A stretch of DNA of 64,000 nt from Bacteroidales bacterium UBA3143 (GCA_002364735.1 DEZB01000035.1:1-64000), one strand, 5' to 3'. Counted from the stretch's first letter, positions 17,874-27,441 are shown. Made by a program: numbers and translations. Notes: a model not told the origin generated them from the letters alone.

Positions 17874-20300
17874 ATGGTGATCAGGAAAAGATTATGTGTG
17901 CTGCTCTCCGTTATGTTATGGAGTGTAGTTATTTGGGCACAACAGACAGATTATAGGGTAAAAGGTTTTTTAAAAGACGCTGAAAGTGGTCAGGTAATTG
18001 ATTTTGCTGATGTTTTATTGTTTAAATCGGATGATACGAAGCATGCTCTGCAAACTTTGCCCAATGACAAAGGTGAATTTGTTTTTGATAATGTGTCAAA
18101 CGGAGCTTATACATTAATGGTTCGTCTTGTTGGCTATGATATTTTCACAAGCAAGAAGTTGGAACTAACAGATAATTCTAAAGTGAACTTAAATAGCATA
18201 ATGCTAAAGACTCTGGAAGTTGGTCTTGCAGAGGTTGAGGTGGTTGCCGAGAAAAGACAAGTAATCTATAAATTAGATAAGAAAGTGGTTGAAGCTTCCT
18301 CTAATTTGATGGGAAGCAGCGGTTCTGCCGTAGACATTTTAGAAAATACTCCTTCTATTCGAGTGAATGCTGAAGGCGATGTTACTTTTAGAGGTAGTTC
18401 AGGTTTCCTCGTTTATATTGATGGGAAACCAGGTCTTTACAGTGGAACTCAGGCATTGGAGCAGATTCCTGCCGGACAAATTGAAAACATTGAAATAATT
18501 ACAACACCTTCGGCCAAGCATGACACGGATGGCGATGTTGGGGTTATCAATATCATCACAAAAAAACACTCCATGAAAGGTTTAAGTGGAATGGTCAATC
18601 TTTCTGGTAGCACATGGATGGCTCGCCATGTTGATTTCCTCTTAACACAACAGAACAATCGTTCTCGTTGGTATGTAGGTGGTGAATGGTCTGATAAATT
18701 GCGAAAGAGTGATTTCGATCAAGAGAAGACAACCATTGTGGACGATTTAACTACCATTTCACGTTCAGTTGGCCCTCGTACAGGTAATACATATAATTAT
18801 ACCCTTAAAGGTGGTTGGAGTCTTGAGCTGCCAAAAACTTCTTTTGTATTGGATCTGGAAGGTGGACATGGTGGAAATAAAAGAAAAGGTGAGATGTCAT
18901 ATCAAGAAACACGAATATATGAAGGATCTGAACCCATGTTAGAATACTATAATAGTATAGATGATTATGACAATGGTCAAGACATTGGAATGGGTAGTTT
19001 ATTCGTAGAGCATCGCTTCAATGATAAGGGTCATCAGTTGTCAGGTTCAGGATACTATAAGTATGGAGCTGATGCTTTGGAGTTTTTCTTCAACGATTTG
19101 AATGATTTACAAGGAAATCGTCAGCAAGGTCATAGAGCTTATGAAGCAGAGCACCGAGAAACATTACGCGCCAACTTGGATTATACTTTACCTTTCGAGA
19201 AGTTGGGGAAGTTAGAAGCAGGTTATCAATATTATTCTTATTTGGAAGATGGAGATTATAGCATGGAGTGGTGGAATCAGGATACGCAAAGTTTTTACTG
19301 GAGAGACGATATTTACAATACTTTTTATTTTCAAGAAGGGGTTAATTCTATATACACCATTTTATCAGGAGCTTATAAAGGTCTGGAAGCACAAGCTGGT
19401 GTTCGTGGTGAACATACACATACTGTATTAAGAAGTTCTGTTGAGGGAGCCGACCGAACAAAGAATCGCTTTGAGTTTTTTCCATCTGTTCATTTGGGTT
19501 ATACACTTCCTAAAGATCATCGATTATTGCTTTCATATTCTCGCCGCACTACTCGTCCTCGACTGTTCTTTATGGAGCCCTATATCACTTATCGTGACTT
19601 CTATACAGCTGAAAAAGGCAATCCAGATATACGTCCCGAATATATCAATTCATATGAGTTCAACTATCGAAAGAGTTTTCAAGAGAATACAATCTCTACA
19701 ACGGTGTTTCATCGTTCCAAAAAAGATAAGATTGAGCGATTACGTATACCTTATGTTGCTGGTGTAACCTTAGACTCAATGGCAAACGTGGGGCATGACT
19801 CTTCAACAGGTGTTGAGCTTAGTCTTTCTTTGCATCCTGTGAAATGGTGGAATACAACATTAAATGGTAACATGTACCATTATAAGGTGAAGAATGAAAT
19901 CTTCGCCGGTGGAAAAAATGAATCGAGCACAAACTATGATATTCTATGGAACAACCTGCTGACCTTGGGTAGATATACTCGTTTGCAATTAGATGGAAGT
20001 TTTGTGGGTCCTTCGGTAACAACACAAGGACGAACCAATGCATATTGGTATTCTAATATTGCCATTAGACAGCAACTCTACGACAGAAGGGTTACCGCTA
20101 CATTGGCTTTTAGAGATGTTTTCCGATCAGCGCGTTATATAAGTGATATTCAAACAGCCGATTTACGTTCGTACACAAAGATTAAACCAAAGTATCCTCA
20201 GATTATGATTTCAATTAGTTACACGTTCAATAGTTTCAAGAGGAAAGCTTCTCAAGAGGAGGAAGACAGAAGCGAGATGTTTGAAGGAATCAAGCATTAA
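17874..20300 (+). CDS. TonB-dependent outer-membrane receptor (CarboxypepD_reg-like, beta-barrel type 3)
   Basis: This is an 808-residue outer-membrane protein. A signal peptide (about 1-22, ending WAQQ) is followed by a carboxypeptidase-regulatory-like Ig fold (about 27-108, with VKGFLKDAESGQVIDFADV). A plug domain follows (about 120-220, with IEIITTPSAKHDTDGDVGVINI), then a large beta-barrel. The closing segment resembles the outer-membrane beta-barrel family 3 found in many uncharacterised receptors of this phylum. No SusD-like partner, FecIR regulator or enzyme is next to it, so the ligand cannot be inferred; peptide or metal uptake and export-related roles are all open. Single gene, closed by a strong terminator. 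Confidence 0.88.
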   Translation: MVIRKRLCVLLSVMLWSVVIWAQQTDYRVKGFLKDAESGQVIDFADVLLFKSDDTKHALQTLPNDKGEFVFDNVSNGAYTLMVRLVGYDIFTSKKLELTDNSKVNLNSIMLKTLEVGLAEVEVVAEKRQVIYKLDKKVVEASSNLMGSSGSAVDILENTPSIRVNAEGDVTFRGSSGFLVYIDGKPGLYSGTQALEQIPAGQIENIEIITTPSAKHDTDGDVGVINIITKKHSMKGLSGMVNLSGSTWMARHVDFLLTQQNNRSRWYVGGEWSDKLRKSDFDQEKTTIVDDLTTISRSVGPRTGNTYNYTLKGGWSLELPKTSFVLDLEGGHGGNKRKGEMSYQETRIYEGSEPMLEYYNSIDDYDNGQDIGMGSLFVEHRFNDKGHQLSGSGYYKYGADALEFFFNDLNDLQGNRQQGHRAYEAEHRETLRANLDYTLPFEKLGKLEAGYQYYSYLEDGDYSMEWWNQDTQSFYWRDDIYNTFYFQEGVNSIYTILSGAYKGLEAQAGVRGEHTHTVLRSSVEGADRTKNRFEFFPSVHLGYTLPKDHRLLLSYSRRTTRPRLFFMEPYITYRDFYTAEKGNPDIRPEYINSYEFNYRKSFQENTISTTVFHRSKKDKIERLRIPYVAGVTLDSMANVGHDSSTGVELSLSLHPVKWWNTTLNGNMYHYKVKNEIFAGGKNESSTNYDILWNNLLTLGRYTRLQLDGSFVGPSVTTQGRTNAYWYSNIAIRQQLYDRRVTATLAFRDVFRSARYISDIQTADLRSYTKIKPKYPQIMISISYTFNSFKRKASQEEEDRSEMFEGIKH

Positions 20301-20340
20301 GCATATTGTTTACACTTATCAGTTAAACAACACCTATAAA

Positions 20341-20385
20341 GCAGAAGGGTAATCGAACTCAGTTCGATTACCCTTCTGCTTTTTT
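20341..20385. terminator. Strong terminator between convergent genes
   Basis: A perfect 18-bp stem, GCAGAAGGGTAATCGAAC (20341-20358) with its complement at 20362-20379, has a three-base loop and six T residues after it. It terminates the TonB receptor transcript. The minus side has only a short T run, so it may be weaker for the opposing operon. Confidence 0.9.
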
Positions 20386-20411
20386 AATATGCTATTTATC
20401 TCTTGTCTTTA

Positions 20412-21773
20412 CTACATAGGATCCTTAGGATCTTTCCCTGGCACAGGCACCACACCTTCCTGATACTCGGGCAACGGACCCATTGCGTATTCCTCTGGAC
20501 CATACCTCAGGTTTGAAGCCATAATCTCATCCCAAGTAATTGGTTTACCTGTATAAGCAGCCTCTCTGCCAAGAATAGCAATTTGCGTTGAATAGGCAAG
20601 GTCTTCAGCTTGATTAATCTTTTTATTTAACCGAACCGATTCCACCAAATGAACATGTTCTTGTTGATAAGGATTCTTTACTGGCATTGCTTCGTAGTCA
20701 TATTCCCAAAGTGTGTTTCCTTCGTAATCAACAATCTTTATTTCTCCTCGGTCATTTAATAAAGCAGCTCCCTTAGTTCCATATATTTGCTCCGATACGT
20801 TTCCGTCGCAACCATCAATTTGACGTGCAGTATGAAGCATTCGTTTATTATTGTTGTAATAATAATCAACACTAAAGAAGTCAAAAATATCTCCTGTCAA
20901 TCTACGTGCTCGCCCGCCAAAACCAACAGCTTTTATGGGTTGTTCGCCCATGAACCAAGTCGCAACATCAATATTGTGTATTCCTTGATCAAGAATGTGG
21001 TCTCCGCTCAACCATTTTATGTTAAACCAGTTGCGAATATTGTATTCCATATCACTCCATTCGGGACGATGAGCTTTGTTCCACCATGCACCTTGATCCC
21101 AATGAGTAGTAGACGAGACGAGGTCTCCAATCAAACCGTTTTTCACCTGAATGTACGCTTCCCAATAATCGCGACGATGCCTGCGCTGATTTCCAGTCAC
21201 AACCGTTAAACCTTTAGATGAGGCAACTTTAGCTGCAGCTATCACCGTGCGTATACCTACTGGATCAACTGCACATGGTTTCTCCATAAAGATATGTTTA
21301 CCAGCTTCCACGGCAGCCTTAAACTGCACAGGTCTAAAATGAGTTGGCGTACACAGTAAAACAATGTCAATATCGGGCATTGACAAAATCTCTTTATAGG
21401 CATCGAAACCAAAAAAGCAATTGCTATCGTCTACATTATTATCGAACTTTTCTGAAAGTACTTTTCTACATCCTTCCATTCTATCGGGAAAAACATCTGC
21501 TAAAGCGACAATAGAAATATTGGGTCCCGACTCTAAAAAATTGACAGCAGCTCCCGTTCCTCTGTCTCCGCAACCTATTAGTGCAGCTTTTATAGGTTTG
21601 CCATCGGGTGCAATATCTACAAACGAGTACATACCTAAATCTTCCGCAGTATAATTTTTCTTTGAATTCTTGTTGTCGCTATCAGAACAGGATGTCAAAA
21701 ATCCTGGTGCAGCACTTAAAGGAATCGCAGCTCCCACAAGTAGTGAGTTAGTCAAAAAATCTCTTCTTTTCAT
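20412..21773 (-). CDS. Exported Gfo/Idh/MocA family oxidoreductase
   Basis: This 453-residue NAD(P)-dependent oxidoreductase probably acts on a sugar or sugar derivative. The N-terminus carries a twin-arginine signal (MKRRDFLTNS) followed by a hydrophobic stretch and a Cys in FLTSCSD that could be lipidated. The protein is therefore exported folded, with its cofactor, by the Tat system; tatA and tatC lie at 27517-28677. The Rossmann motif AALIGCGDRGTGAA is near 64-77, and the family motif MEKPCAVDP, with the catalytic Lys, is near 162-170. It is the last gene of a three-gene operon with a cytoplasmic paralogue and a TIM-barrel isomerase. The substrate is unknown. Confidence 0.9.
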   Translation of the reverse strand: MKRRDFLTNSLLVGAAIPLSAAPGFLTSCSDSDNKNSKKNYTAEDLGMYSFVDIAPDGKPIKAALIGCGDRGTGAAVNFLESGPNISIVALADVFPDRMEGCRKVLSEKFDNNVDDSNCFFGFDAYKEILSMPDIDIVLLCTPTHFRPVQFKAAVEAGKHIFMEKPCAVDPVGIRTVIAAAKVASSKGLTVVTGNQRRHRRDYWEAYIQVKNGLIGDLVSSTTHWDQGAWWNKAHRPEWSDMEYNIRNWFNIKWLSGDHILDQGIHNIDVATWFMGEQPIKAVGFGGRARRLTGDIFDFFSVDYYYNNNKRMLHTARQIDGCDGNVSEQIYGTKGAALLNDRGEIKIVDYEGNTLWEYDYEAMPVKNPYQQEHVHLVESVRLNKKINQAEDLAYSTQIAILGREAAYTGKPITWDEIMASNLRYGPEEYAMGPLPEYQEGVVPVPGKDPKDPM

Positions 21774-21816
21774 TGTTGTATAATTTTCTTTTGATGAGAA
21801 ATATAATTGTTCCTTA

Positions 21817-22986
21817 TTATTCTATCCATTTAACCCACTTCACACTATCATCCCATCCTGCTTTCACAATGGTTTCGATGAACTGCATGCCTCTTACACC
21901 GTCGTGCACGGTTGGAAAATCTAACATTTCAGCCGTAGGCGTTTCTCCTTTCATTTGAGCCTTCACTGTGAGGGTGAAATTGCGGTAAATGTTTGCAAAG
22001 GCCTCAATAAGACCTTCGGGATGTCCTCCAGGAGTACGTATATTCCATTGTGTGAGTTTACTTAGGTATGCATTGTTGTTGCCAATGTGGATAATCTCTT
22101 CAGGAGCATTTCCTTTTTTTAGATACAACTGATTCGGATGCTCTTGAATCCATTCCAATCCACCTTTTTCTCCATACACCCTAATATTTATATTGTTGGC
22201 TTCACCCACAGCTATTTGACTTGCCGAAAGTAGCGCTTTCACACCTTGCTCCATTCGCATCATCGCAACGCCATCGTCATCAATGGGACGTCCTTCCACA
22301 AATGTGTTCAGTTCAGCACATAATGATTCTACTTTCAGTCCTGTTACATATTCACACATGTGCAAAGCATGCGTTCCGATATCGCCCATACATCCAGCCT
22401 TGCCCGATAGTTTCGGATTGGTACGCCAGCCAGCATTATTGCCTTCCGATAGTTCTATGCGATCGCTTAGCCAACCCTGCGGATATTCCACATACACACG
22501 ACGTAGCTTACCCAGTTCGCCTGCAGCAATCCTTGCTTTCATCTCTTTCACAGCAGGATAACCAGAGTAAACATGCGTTAAGGCCAACACCAATCCAGTT
22601 TCTTCCACTTTCTGTTCAAGTTGCTTGGCTTCATCAAGTGAGAAGGTCATCGGTTTATCCAACACCACATGAATACCTCTCTCCAAAGCCATTATAGCTG
22701 GTTCAAAGTGGTGTTTATTGGGTGTAACAATTGCCACAAAATCCATTCGCTCACCTTCAGGCAGTAGCATCTCTTTTTTGAACATTTCCTGATAGGTGTC
22801 ATATACTCTTTCCTCAGGTAAGAAATAAGACTGTCCAGAACTTTTAGATACTTCAGGGTTGGAGCTGAAGCAACCACACACCAACTTTACCATGTTTTCC
22901 ATGATTGCTGCTCGTCTATGTATGGCACCGATAAATCCGGTGTTGCCACCACCAACCATTCCCATTCTCAGTTTTCTATTTGTCAT
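21817..22986 (-). CDS. Gfo/Idh/MocA family oxidoreductase
   Basis: This 389-residue cytoplasmic oxidoreductase has the nucleotide-binding GMVGGGNTGFIGAIH near residues 9-23 and the catalytic LDKPMTFS block near 110-117. A C-terminal alpha/beta domain carries GDIGTHALHM, whose His is typical of active members. It has no signal peptide, in contrast to the neighbouring paralogue. Family members oxidise or reduce hydroxyls of sugars and inositols. Its position between an exported oxidoreductase and a xylose-isomerase-like TIM barrel fits a route in which a sugar is oxidised to a keto form and isomerised; this is inference. Confidence 0.9.
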   Translation of the reverse strand: MTNRKLRMGMVGGGNTGFIGAIHRRAAIMENMVKLVCGCFSSNPEVSKSSGQSYFLPEERVYDTYQEMFKKEMLLPEGERMDFVAIVTPNKHHFEPAIMALERGIHVVLDKPMTFSLDEAKQLEQKVEETGLVLALTHVYSGYPAVKEMKARIAAGELGKLRRVYVEYPQGWLSDRIELSEGNNAGWRTNPKLSGKAGCMGDIGTHALHMCEYVTGLKVESLCAELNTFVEGRPIDDDGVAMMRMEQGVKALLSASQIAVGEANNINIRVYGEKGGLEWIQEHPNQLYLKKGNAPEEIIHIGNNNAYLSKLTQWNIRTPGGHPEGLIEAFANIYRNFTLTVKAQMKGETPTAEMLDFPTVHDGVRGMQFIETIVKAGWDDSVKWVKWIE

Positions 22987-23012
22987 ACTATATTATATAT
23001 TATATATAAGGT

Positions 23013-24005
23013 TTAACTTTTAGCGAAAAATGCATCAAATGCATGAGCCGAAGTTTTAAAATCTATTCGTTTGGTAAATTCGCACGATTCACGTGCACCT
23101 TGCTCTCTGTCCATGGCGCTATCTTCCCACTCTATTGATAGTGGTCCTTCATAGCCAATGGTGTTAAGCGCACGAATTATTTCTTCGAAATTGATTTTGC
23201 CTCTTCCCACACTTCTAAAATTCCAAAAGCGACGTGGGTCGCCAAAAGGAACATGTCCACCAAACACACCCACTTGCTTTGGAGTGTCGCTCCAATAGAC
23301 ATCTTTCATGTGAACATGGAAGATGCGGTCGGGAAACTGATATATGAAATCTACATAATCTACACCTTGATAACCCAAGTGACTCGGGTCATAATTGAAA
23401 CCAAAAGCTGGATGATTGTCAACTGCTTCCAAGGCCCTGCGTGCCGAAATAGTGTCGAACGCAATTTCTGTAGGATGCACTTCCAGTGCAAAGCGAACAC
23501 CCAGTTTTTCATACTCATCTAAAATAGGGGTGAAGCGTCGAGCAAAATCTTTATATCCTTCTTCAATGGTTGACTCAGGAAAGGGAGGGAAAGCATAAAG
23601 CAGGTGCCATATAGAGCTTCCTGTGAATCCAACTACTGTTTTCACTCCCAATGCTTTTGCAGCTTTTGCTGTTAGTATTAACTCCTCGGCAGCACGTTGA
23701 CGCACACCTTCAGGATCTCCATCGCCCCATATATGGGTTGGGAGAATACCCTCATGCCGTTCATCAATTCGGTCGCAAACGGCCTGACCAATTAAGTGGG
23801 TGGAAATAGTTCTCAATTGCATACCATATCTCTCCAAAAGATCTTTGATACCTTTATAATATGCAGGATCGGTTTGACGTACGTCCAGATGATCGGGCAA
23901 ACCCAATTCAAGTCCATCATAGCCAAATTCTTTCGCTTTAATACAAATTTCTTCCAATGATAAATCGCCCCATTGAAGAGAATAGAGTGTTACTAATCGT
24001 GCCAT
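23013..24005 (-). CDS. Sugar phosphate isomerase/epimerase (TIM barrel)
   Basis: This 330-residue protein of the xylose-isomerase-like TIM barrel superfamily (AP endonuclease family 2 fold) is predicted to isomerise or epimerise a sugar or keto-sugar in the cytoplasm. Metal-binding positions are visible in ALEVHPTEIAFD, NYDPSHLGYQG and HVHMKDVYW, and a closing Glu in LSIEWEDSAMD. It is the first gene of the operon, 26 bp upstream of the Gfo/Idh/MocA gene, behind a consensus promoter. In other members of this phylum such genes travel with Gfo/Idh/MocA enzymes in myo-inositol or 3-keto-sugar metabolism; the exact substrate is not readable from sequence. Confidence 0.88.
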   Translation of the reverse strand: MARLVTLYSLQWGDLSLEEICIKAKEFGYDGLELGLPDHLDVRQTDPAYYKGIKDLLERYGMQLRTISTHLIGQAVCDRIDERHEGILPTHIWGDGDPEGVRQRAAEELILTAKAAKALGVKTVVGFTGSSIWHLLYAFPPFPESTIEEGYKDFARRFTPILDEYEKLGVRFALEVHPTEIAFDTISARRALEAVDNHPAFGFNYDPSHLGYQGVDYVDFIYQFPDRIFHVHMKDVYWSDTPKQVGVFGGHVPFGDPRRFWNFRSVGRGKINFEEIIRALNTIGYEGPLSIEWEDSAMDREQGARESCEFTKRIDFKTSAHAFDAFFAKS

Positions 24006-24083
24006 AGTTTAAGTTATTATGATAATTCGGATGAAAAAAACATCTAAATAGCTTGTGTTTGCTTAAATATGTTTTAAATATAA

Positions 24084-24114
24084 CAAATATACATAGTGTG
24101 TGGCAGGTATGCAA
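24084..24114 (-). promoter_or_regulatory. Promoter of the Gfo/Idh/MocA operon
   Basis: On the minus strand, TTG (24114-24112) is separated by 20 bases from TATATTTG (24091-24084), a full consensus match, about 79 bp upstream of the first start codon. Confidence 0.6.
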
Positions 24115-24138
24115 TATAAAATGAAGGTTTCTTTTGAA

Positions 24139-24291
24139 TTATTTTAATGACCGAATAAAACCATTCAGTTTTATGTAGTGCTTTAGGAAGCGTTCATACA
24201 TACCAAACACCTGTTCATGTTCATCTTCAGTTGTTCCAGGTATTACTACGTTTATTAAGCATGTTTTGCTCTTTTCAGTCTCTATTATCCC
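24139..24291 (-). pseudogene. Possible C-terminal coding remnant
   Basis: A minus-strand open frame of 50 codons, without an ATG at its head, lies upstream of the sugar operon and ends with TAA at 24141. Its product reads like real protein, with CLINVVIPGTTEDEHEQVF and a basic end (LKHYIKLNGFIRSLK). The same frame continues 5' of an in-frame TGA (24294-24292) for another 22 codons from an ATG. A decayed gene is the simplest reading. I do not recognise the family and chance cannot be excluded. Confidence 0.3.
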
Positions 24292-24457
24292 TCATACACT
24301 ATAGAGTAAACACATGATACGATAGAAAATTAACATATGGGTTAAGATGCTTATGTGCATATCTTTATAGATTTATCACACCAAAAAGCATTATTTACAC
24401 CTCGGTTTTTTCAAATAGTTGTATCTTTGTTTACAAAAATATAAATCAAAATCTATT

Positions 24458-26488
24458 ATGAAAAAGAGAACCCTACTCGCATTGCTATTCATTGTGGGCT
24501 TCCTGGCACAAGGTTTTAGTCAAGATGGACCAACCACCTGGAGGTATAGCTTAGTGGATAAAGGAGATGGAGAAATAGAACTGGTAGCCAATGCTACAAT
24601 AGAGAGAGGTTGGCATTTGTATGACACGGAAATACCTGATGGTGGACCTTATCCAACCTCTATGTCTATAGATAAACTGGTGGGTGCAGTAGCAATAGGT
24701 GATTTTAAAGCAGTTGATTCTAAACTGATTTCGGGTTTTGATGCAGTATTTCAAATGAATATTGGATACTATGATGAAAAGGCGAAATTTGTTCAACGAT
24801 TTAAGGTAACTGACAAGAATAAGTTTGTGTTAGAGGGTGATGTCAGAGCTCAATCATGTAATGATTCTGAATGTACACCTCCACTACCTGTTGACTTTGC
24901 TTTCAAAGCAGCTGATCTTCCATCAACGGTTACGGCTTCAACTTCTGCTATAGAAGAAGTGAATATTGTGAAGGCTGACACCCCTTTAGATGGTGGTGAA
25001 GATTTTGTGATGGCTCCTCTTAATATATCCGAAGAGACATCTGATGTAGATAGTGATGCGCTGTGGACTCCCGTAATTGATGAATTGCGTGAGTATGGCA
25101 TGAAGGGTAGTGTCACAGGTCAATCATTGTGGTGGATACTCATAGCTGGTTTTGCTGGAGGTATCATAGCATTGCTCACTCCTTGTGTGTGGCCATTGAT
25201 TCCCATGACGGTTAGTTTTTTCTTGAAGCGCAATAAAGCAAATAGAAAGAAAGCTATATCTGATGCTGTATTATATGGTGTTTCCATCATAGTAATCTAT
25301 GTTTTATTGGGACTTGCCATCACGGGTATATTTGGTGCAAGTGCACTCAATGATTTATCAACAAGTGCAGTGTTCAACTTGATTTTCTTTGCCCTATTGG
25401 TATTCTTTGCAGTATCTTTCTTTGGAGCTTTCGATTTGGTACTACCAGCATCGTGGACCAACAAAATGGATGCTAAAGCTGATGCAACTACTGGTATGCT
25501 CAGTATATTCTTTATGGCATTTACATTGGCATTGGTTTCATTTTCTTGTACGGGTCCTATAATAGGCACCTTGTTAGTTGAAACAGCTACCACGGGAAGC
25601 ATCATTGCTCCCGCCATTGGTATGTTTGGGTTTGCATTGGCACTTGCCATCCCGTTTAGCTTCTTTGCTATCTTCCCATCATGGTTAGAAAGTATGCCCA
25701 AGTCGGGTGGTTGGCTCAACTCGGTTAAAGTGGTATTGGGATTCCTGGAGCTTGCTCTTGCCCTTAAATTCTTGTCAGTAGCTGATCTGGCTTATGGATG
25801 GGGAATATTGGATAGAGAGACCTTCTTAGCGCTTTGGATAGTTATATTTGCTCTATTGGGTGTCTATTTGTTAGGCAAATTGAGAATGCCACATGATAGT
25901 GAATCAAAACATGTTTCAGTGCTTGGCTTGTTTATGTCTATCATATCACTGTCGTTTGCCCTATATATGGTTCCAGGATTGTGGGGAGCCCCTCTAAAGG
26001 CGATTAGTGCTTTTGCGCCACCCATATATACACAAGATTTCAATTTGTATGATGGAGCCGTGCATGCCAAATCGTTGGATTATGAAGCTGGTATGGCTTA
26101 TGCTAAGCAGGTAAATAAACCTGTATTGCTTGATTTCTCAGGCTATGGATGTGTCAATTGTAGAAAGATGGAAGCGTCAGTTTGGACTGACCCAAGGGTG
26201 AAAAACTTGTTGGACAATGAATATGTTCTTATCACCCTGATGGTGGATGATAAAACTCGTTTGCCTGAAATAATTGAAGTGAATGAAAATGGACGAGAGA
26301 CCAAATTGAAAACAATTGGTGACAAATGGAGTTACTTGCAACGTCATAAGTTCGGAGCGAATGCTCAACCATATTACATAGCTATTGACACAGACGGAAA
26401 ACCAATTAGCCCATCTTATGCTTATGATGAAGATGTAGATAAATACATCCAATTTTTGGAAGGTGGACTACAGAACTTCAATAAATAA
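24458..26488 (+). CDS. DsbD-type protein-disulfide reductase
   Basis: This 676-residue protein moves reducing power from cytoplasmic thioredoxin to periplasmic proteins. I placed the start at the ATG at 24458, giving a clean signal peptide; the longer frame would begin before a likely -7 box (TATCTTTG, 24422-24429). Domain order: N-terminal DsbD-alpha-like domain (about 22-155) with the Cys pair in QSCNDSECTPP. Next is a CcdA-like membrane core (about 220-520) with the paired Cys in LLTPCVWPLIP and SFSCTGPIIG. Last is a C-terminal thioredoxin domain with CVNC at 565-568. All three redox modules keep their cysteines. Probable clients include cytochrome c assembly and the thioredoxin lipoprotein type encoded at 53515. 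Confidence 0.92.
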   Translation: MKKRTLLALLFIVGFLAQGFSQDGPTTWRYSLVDKGDGEIELVANATIERGWHLYDTEIPDGGPYPTSMSIDKLVGAVAIGDFKAVDSKLISGFDAVFQMNIGYYDEKAKFVQRFKVTDKNKFVLEGDVRAQSCNDSECTPPLPVDFAFKAADLPSTVTASTSAIEEVNIVKADTPLDGGEDFVMAPLNISEETSDVDSDALWTPVIDELREYGMKGSVTGQSLWWILIAGFAGGIIALLTPCVWPLIPMTVSFFLKRNKANRKKAISDAVLYGVSIIVIYVLLGLAITGIFGASALNDLSTSAVFNLIFFALLVFFAVSFFGAFDLVLPASWTNKMDAKADATTGMLSIFFMAFTLALVSFSCTGPIIGTLLVETATTGSIIAPAIGMFGFALALAIPFSFFAIFPSWLESMPKSGGWLNSVKVVLGFLELALALKFLSVADLAYGWGILDRETFLALWIVIFALLGVYLLGKLRMPHDSESKHVSVLGLFMSIISLSFALYMVPGLWGAPLKAISAFAPPIYTQDFNLYDGAVHAKSLDYEAGMAYAKQVNKPVLLDFSGYGCVNCRKMEASVWTDPRVKNLLDNEYVLITLMVDDKTRLPEIIEVNENGRETKLKTIGDKWSYLQRHKFGANAQPYYIAIDTDGKPISPSYAYDEDVDKYIQFLEGGLQNFNK

Positions 26489-26582
26489 AAAATAAAAAAG
26501 TGCAGTATTATATGAATACCGATGACAAAGATTTATACTTTAGTCCATCGGTATTCTTTTTTTGTAAAAATATAAATAGACA

Positions 26583-27371
26583 ATGAATAATAGGGAAGAG
26601 AACTTGACAGCATTCAATAGGTTGTTGAATATAATGGATGAACTGCGTGAAAAATGTCCTTGGGACAAGAAGCAGACCAATGAAAGTTTGCGTGCAAACA
26701 CCATTGAAGAGACATACGAATTGTCTGAAGCCATACTAAATGGCTATCAGGATGATATTAAGAAAGAGTTAGGCGACTTGTTGCTTCACATCCTATTCTA
26801 TTCCAAAATAGGTGAGGAGAAGAAGATGTTTGATATTGGTGATGTTTGTAATGCCATATCAGATAAGTTAGTGTTTCGTCATCCACATGTGTTTGGTGAC
26901 AACACCCTTGAAACTGCTGAACTGGTTGAAAAGTCATGGGAACAGATAAAGATGAAAGAAAAGAATGGGAATAAAACCATATTGGATGGGGTTCCTACCT
27001 CACTGCCATCGCTTGTGAAAGCTTACAGAATTCAAGATAAAGCCCGCAATTCTGGTTTTGACTGGAATGAGAAACGTGATGTGTGGGACAAAGTGAATGA
27101 AGAGATGGGCGAACTCAAGGTTGAGATTGATAAAGAGGATGAAGATCGTATGGAAGCTGAGTTTGGTGATCTGCTGTTCAGTGTTGTTAATGCAGCAAGG
27201 TTGTATCAAGTTAATCCAGACAATGCATTGGAGCGTACCAATAGAAAGTTTATAAAGCGATTCAACTATTTAGAAAAAGAAGCCAAACAAATTGGTCGAA
27301 ACTTAAAAGATATGACCTTAGCCGAAATGGAAGAGATTTGGCAAGAGGCAAAGAAGGAAGATGTAGATTGA
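26583..27371 (+). CDS. mazG: Nucleoside triphosphate pyrophosphohydrolase MazG
   Basis: This 262-residue protein has two MazG domains that hydrolyse nucleoside triphosphates to monophosphates, limiting aberrant nucleotides and modulating ppGpp precursors. The N-terminal domain shows LREKCPWDKKQT and the metal-binding EETYELSEAI. The C-terminal domain shows EEMGELKVE and EAEFGDLLFSVVN. Length and arrangement match E. coli MazG. This is the housekeeping enzyme, not the MazE-associated toxin-antitoxin arrangement, since no mazEF lies nearby. A hairpin at 27412-27441 follows. Confidence 0.93.
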   Translation: MNNREENLTAFNRLLNIMDELREKCPWDKKQTNESLRANTIEETYELSEAILNGYQDDIKKELGDLLLHILFYSKIGEEKKMFDIGDVCNAISDKLVFRHPHVFGDNTLETAELVEKSWEQIKMKEKNGNKTILDGVPTSLPSLVKAYRIQDKARNSGFDWNEKRDVWDKVNEEMGELKVEIDKEDEDRMEAEFGDLLFSVVNAARLYQVNPDNALERTNRKFIKRFNYLEKEAKQIGRNLKDMTLAEMEEIWQEAKKEDVD

Positions 27372-27411
27372 TTGAAATATTAATGATAGATAAATGCAGT
27401 AGTAGAGAAAA

Positions 27412-27441
27412 TTCTACATGATTTTCTCTACATAAATTACC
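27412..27441. terminator. Hairpin between convergent mazG and tatC
   Basis: GTAGAGAAAAT (27412-27422) pairs perfectly with ATTTTCTCTAC (27431-27441) across an 8-base loop. Further short inverted repeats follow (TATTAGATCTAATA around 27490). A clear T tract is missing, so the termination role is moderate inference. Confidence 0.5.

Noticed and set aside
19441..19767. 108-codon frame inside the TonB receptor gene
   Set aside because: It lies wholly inside the receptor coding region in another frame, its product has no recognisable domain, and the receptor frame shows clear family motifs throughout.
22221..22697. 158-codon plus-strand frame opposite a Gfo/Idh/MocA gene
   Set aside because: The antisense translation is rich in His, Pro and Ser and shows no family pattern. 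The minus-strand gene has intact catalytic motifs over the same bases.
24292..24294. Selenocysteine TGA in the frame upstream of the sugar operon
   Set aside because: No SECIS-like hairpin directly after the TGA, no selenoprotein family match and no redox context; simple decay is more likely.
26583..27371. MazG as part of a toxin-antitoxin or defence system
   Set aside because: It is the full two-domain housekeeping form, and no mazEF or defence genes are adjacent.
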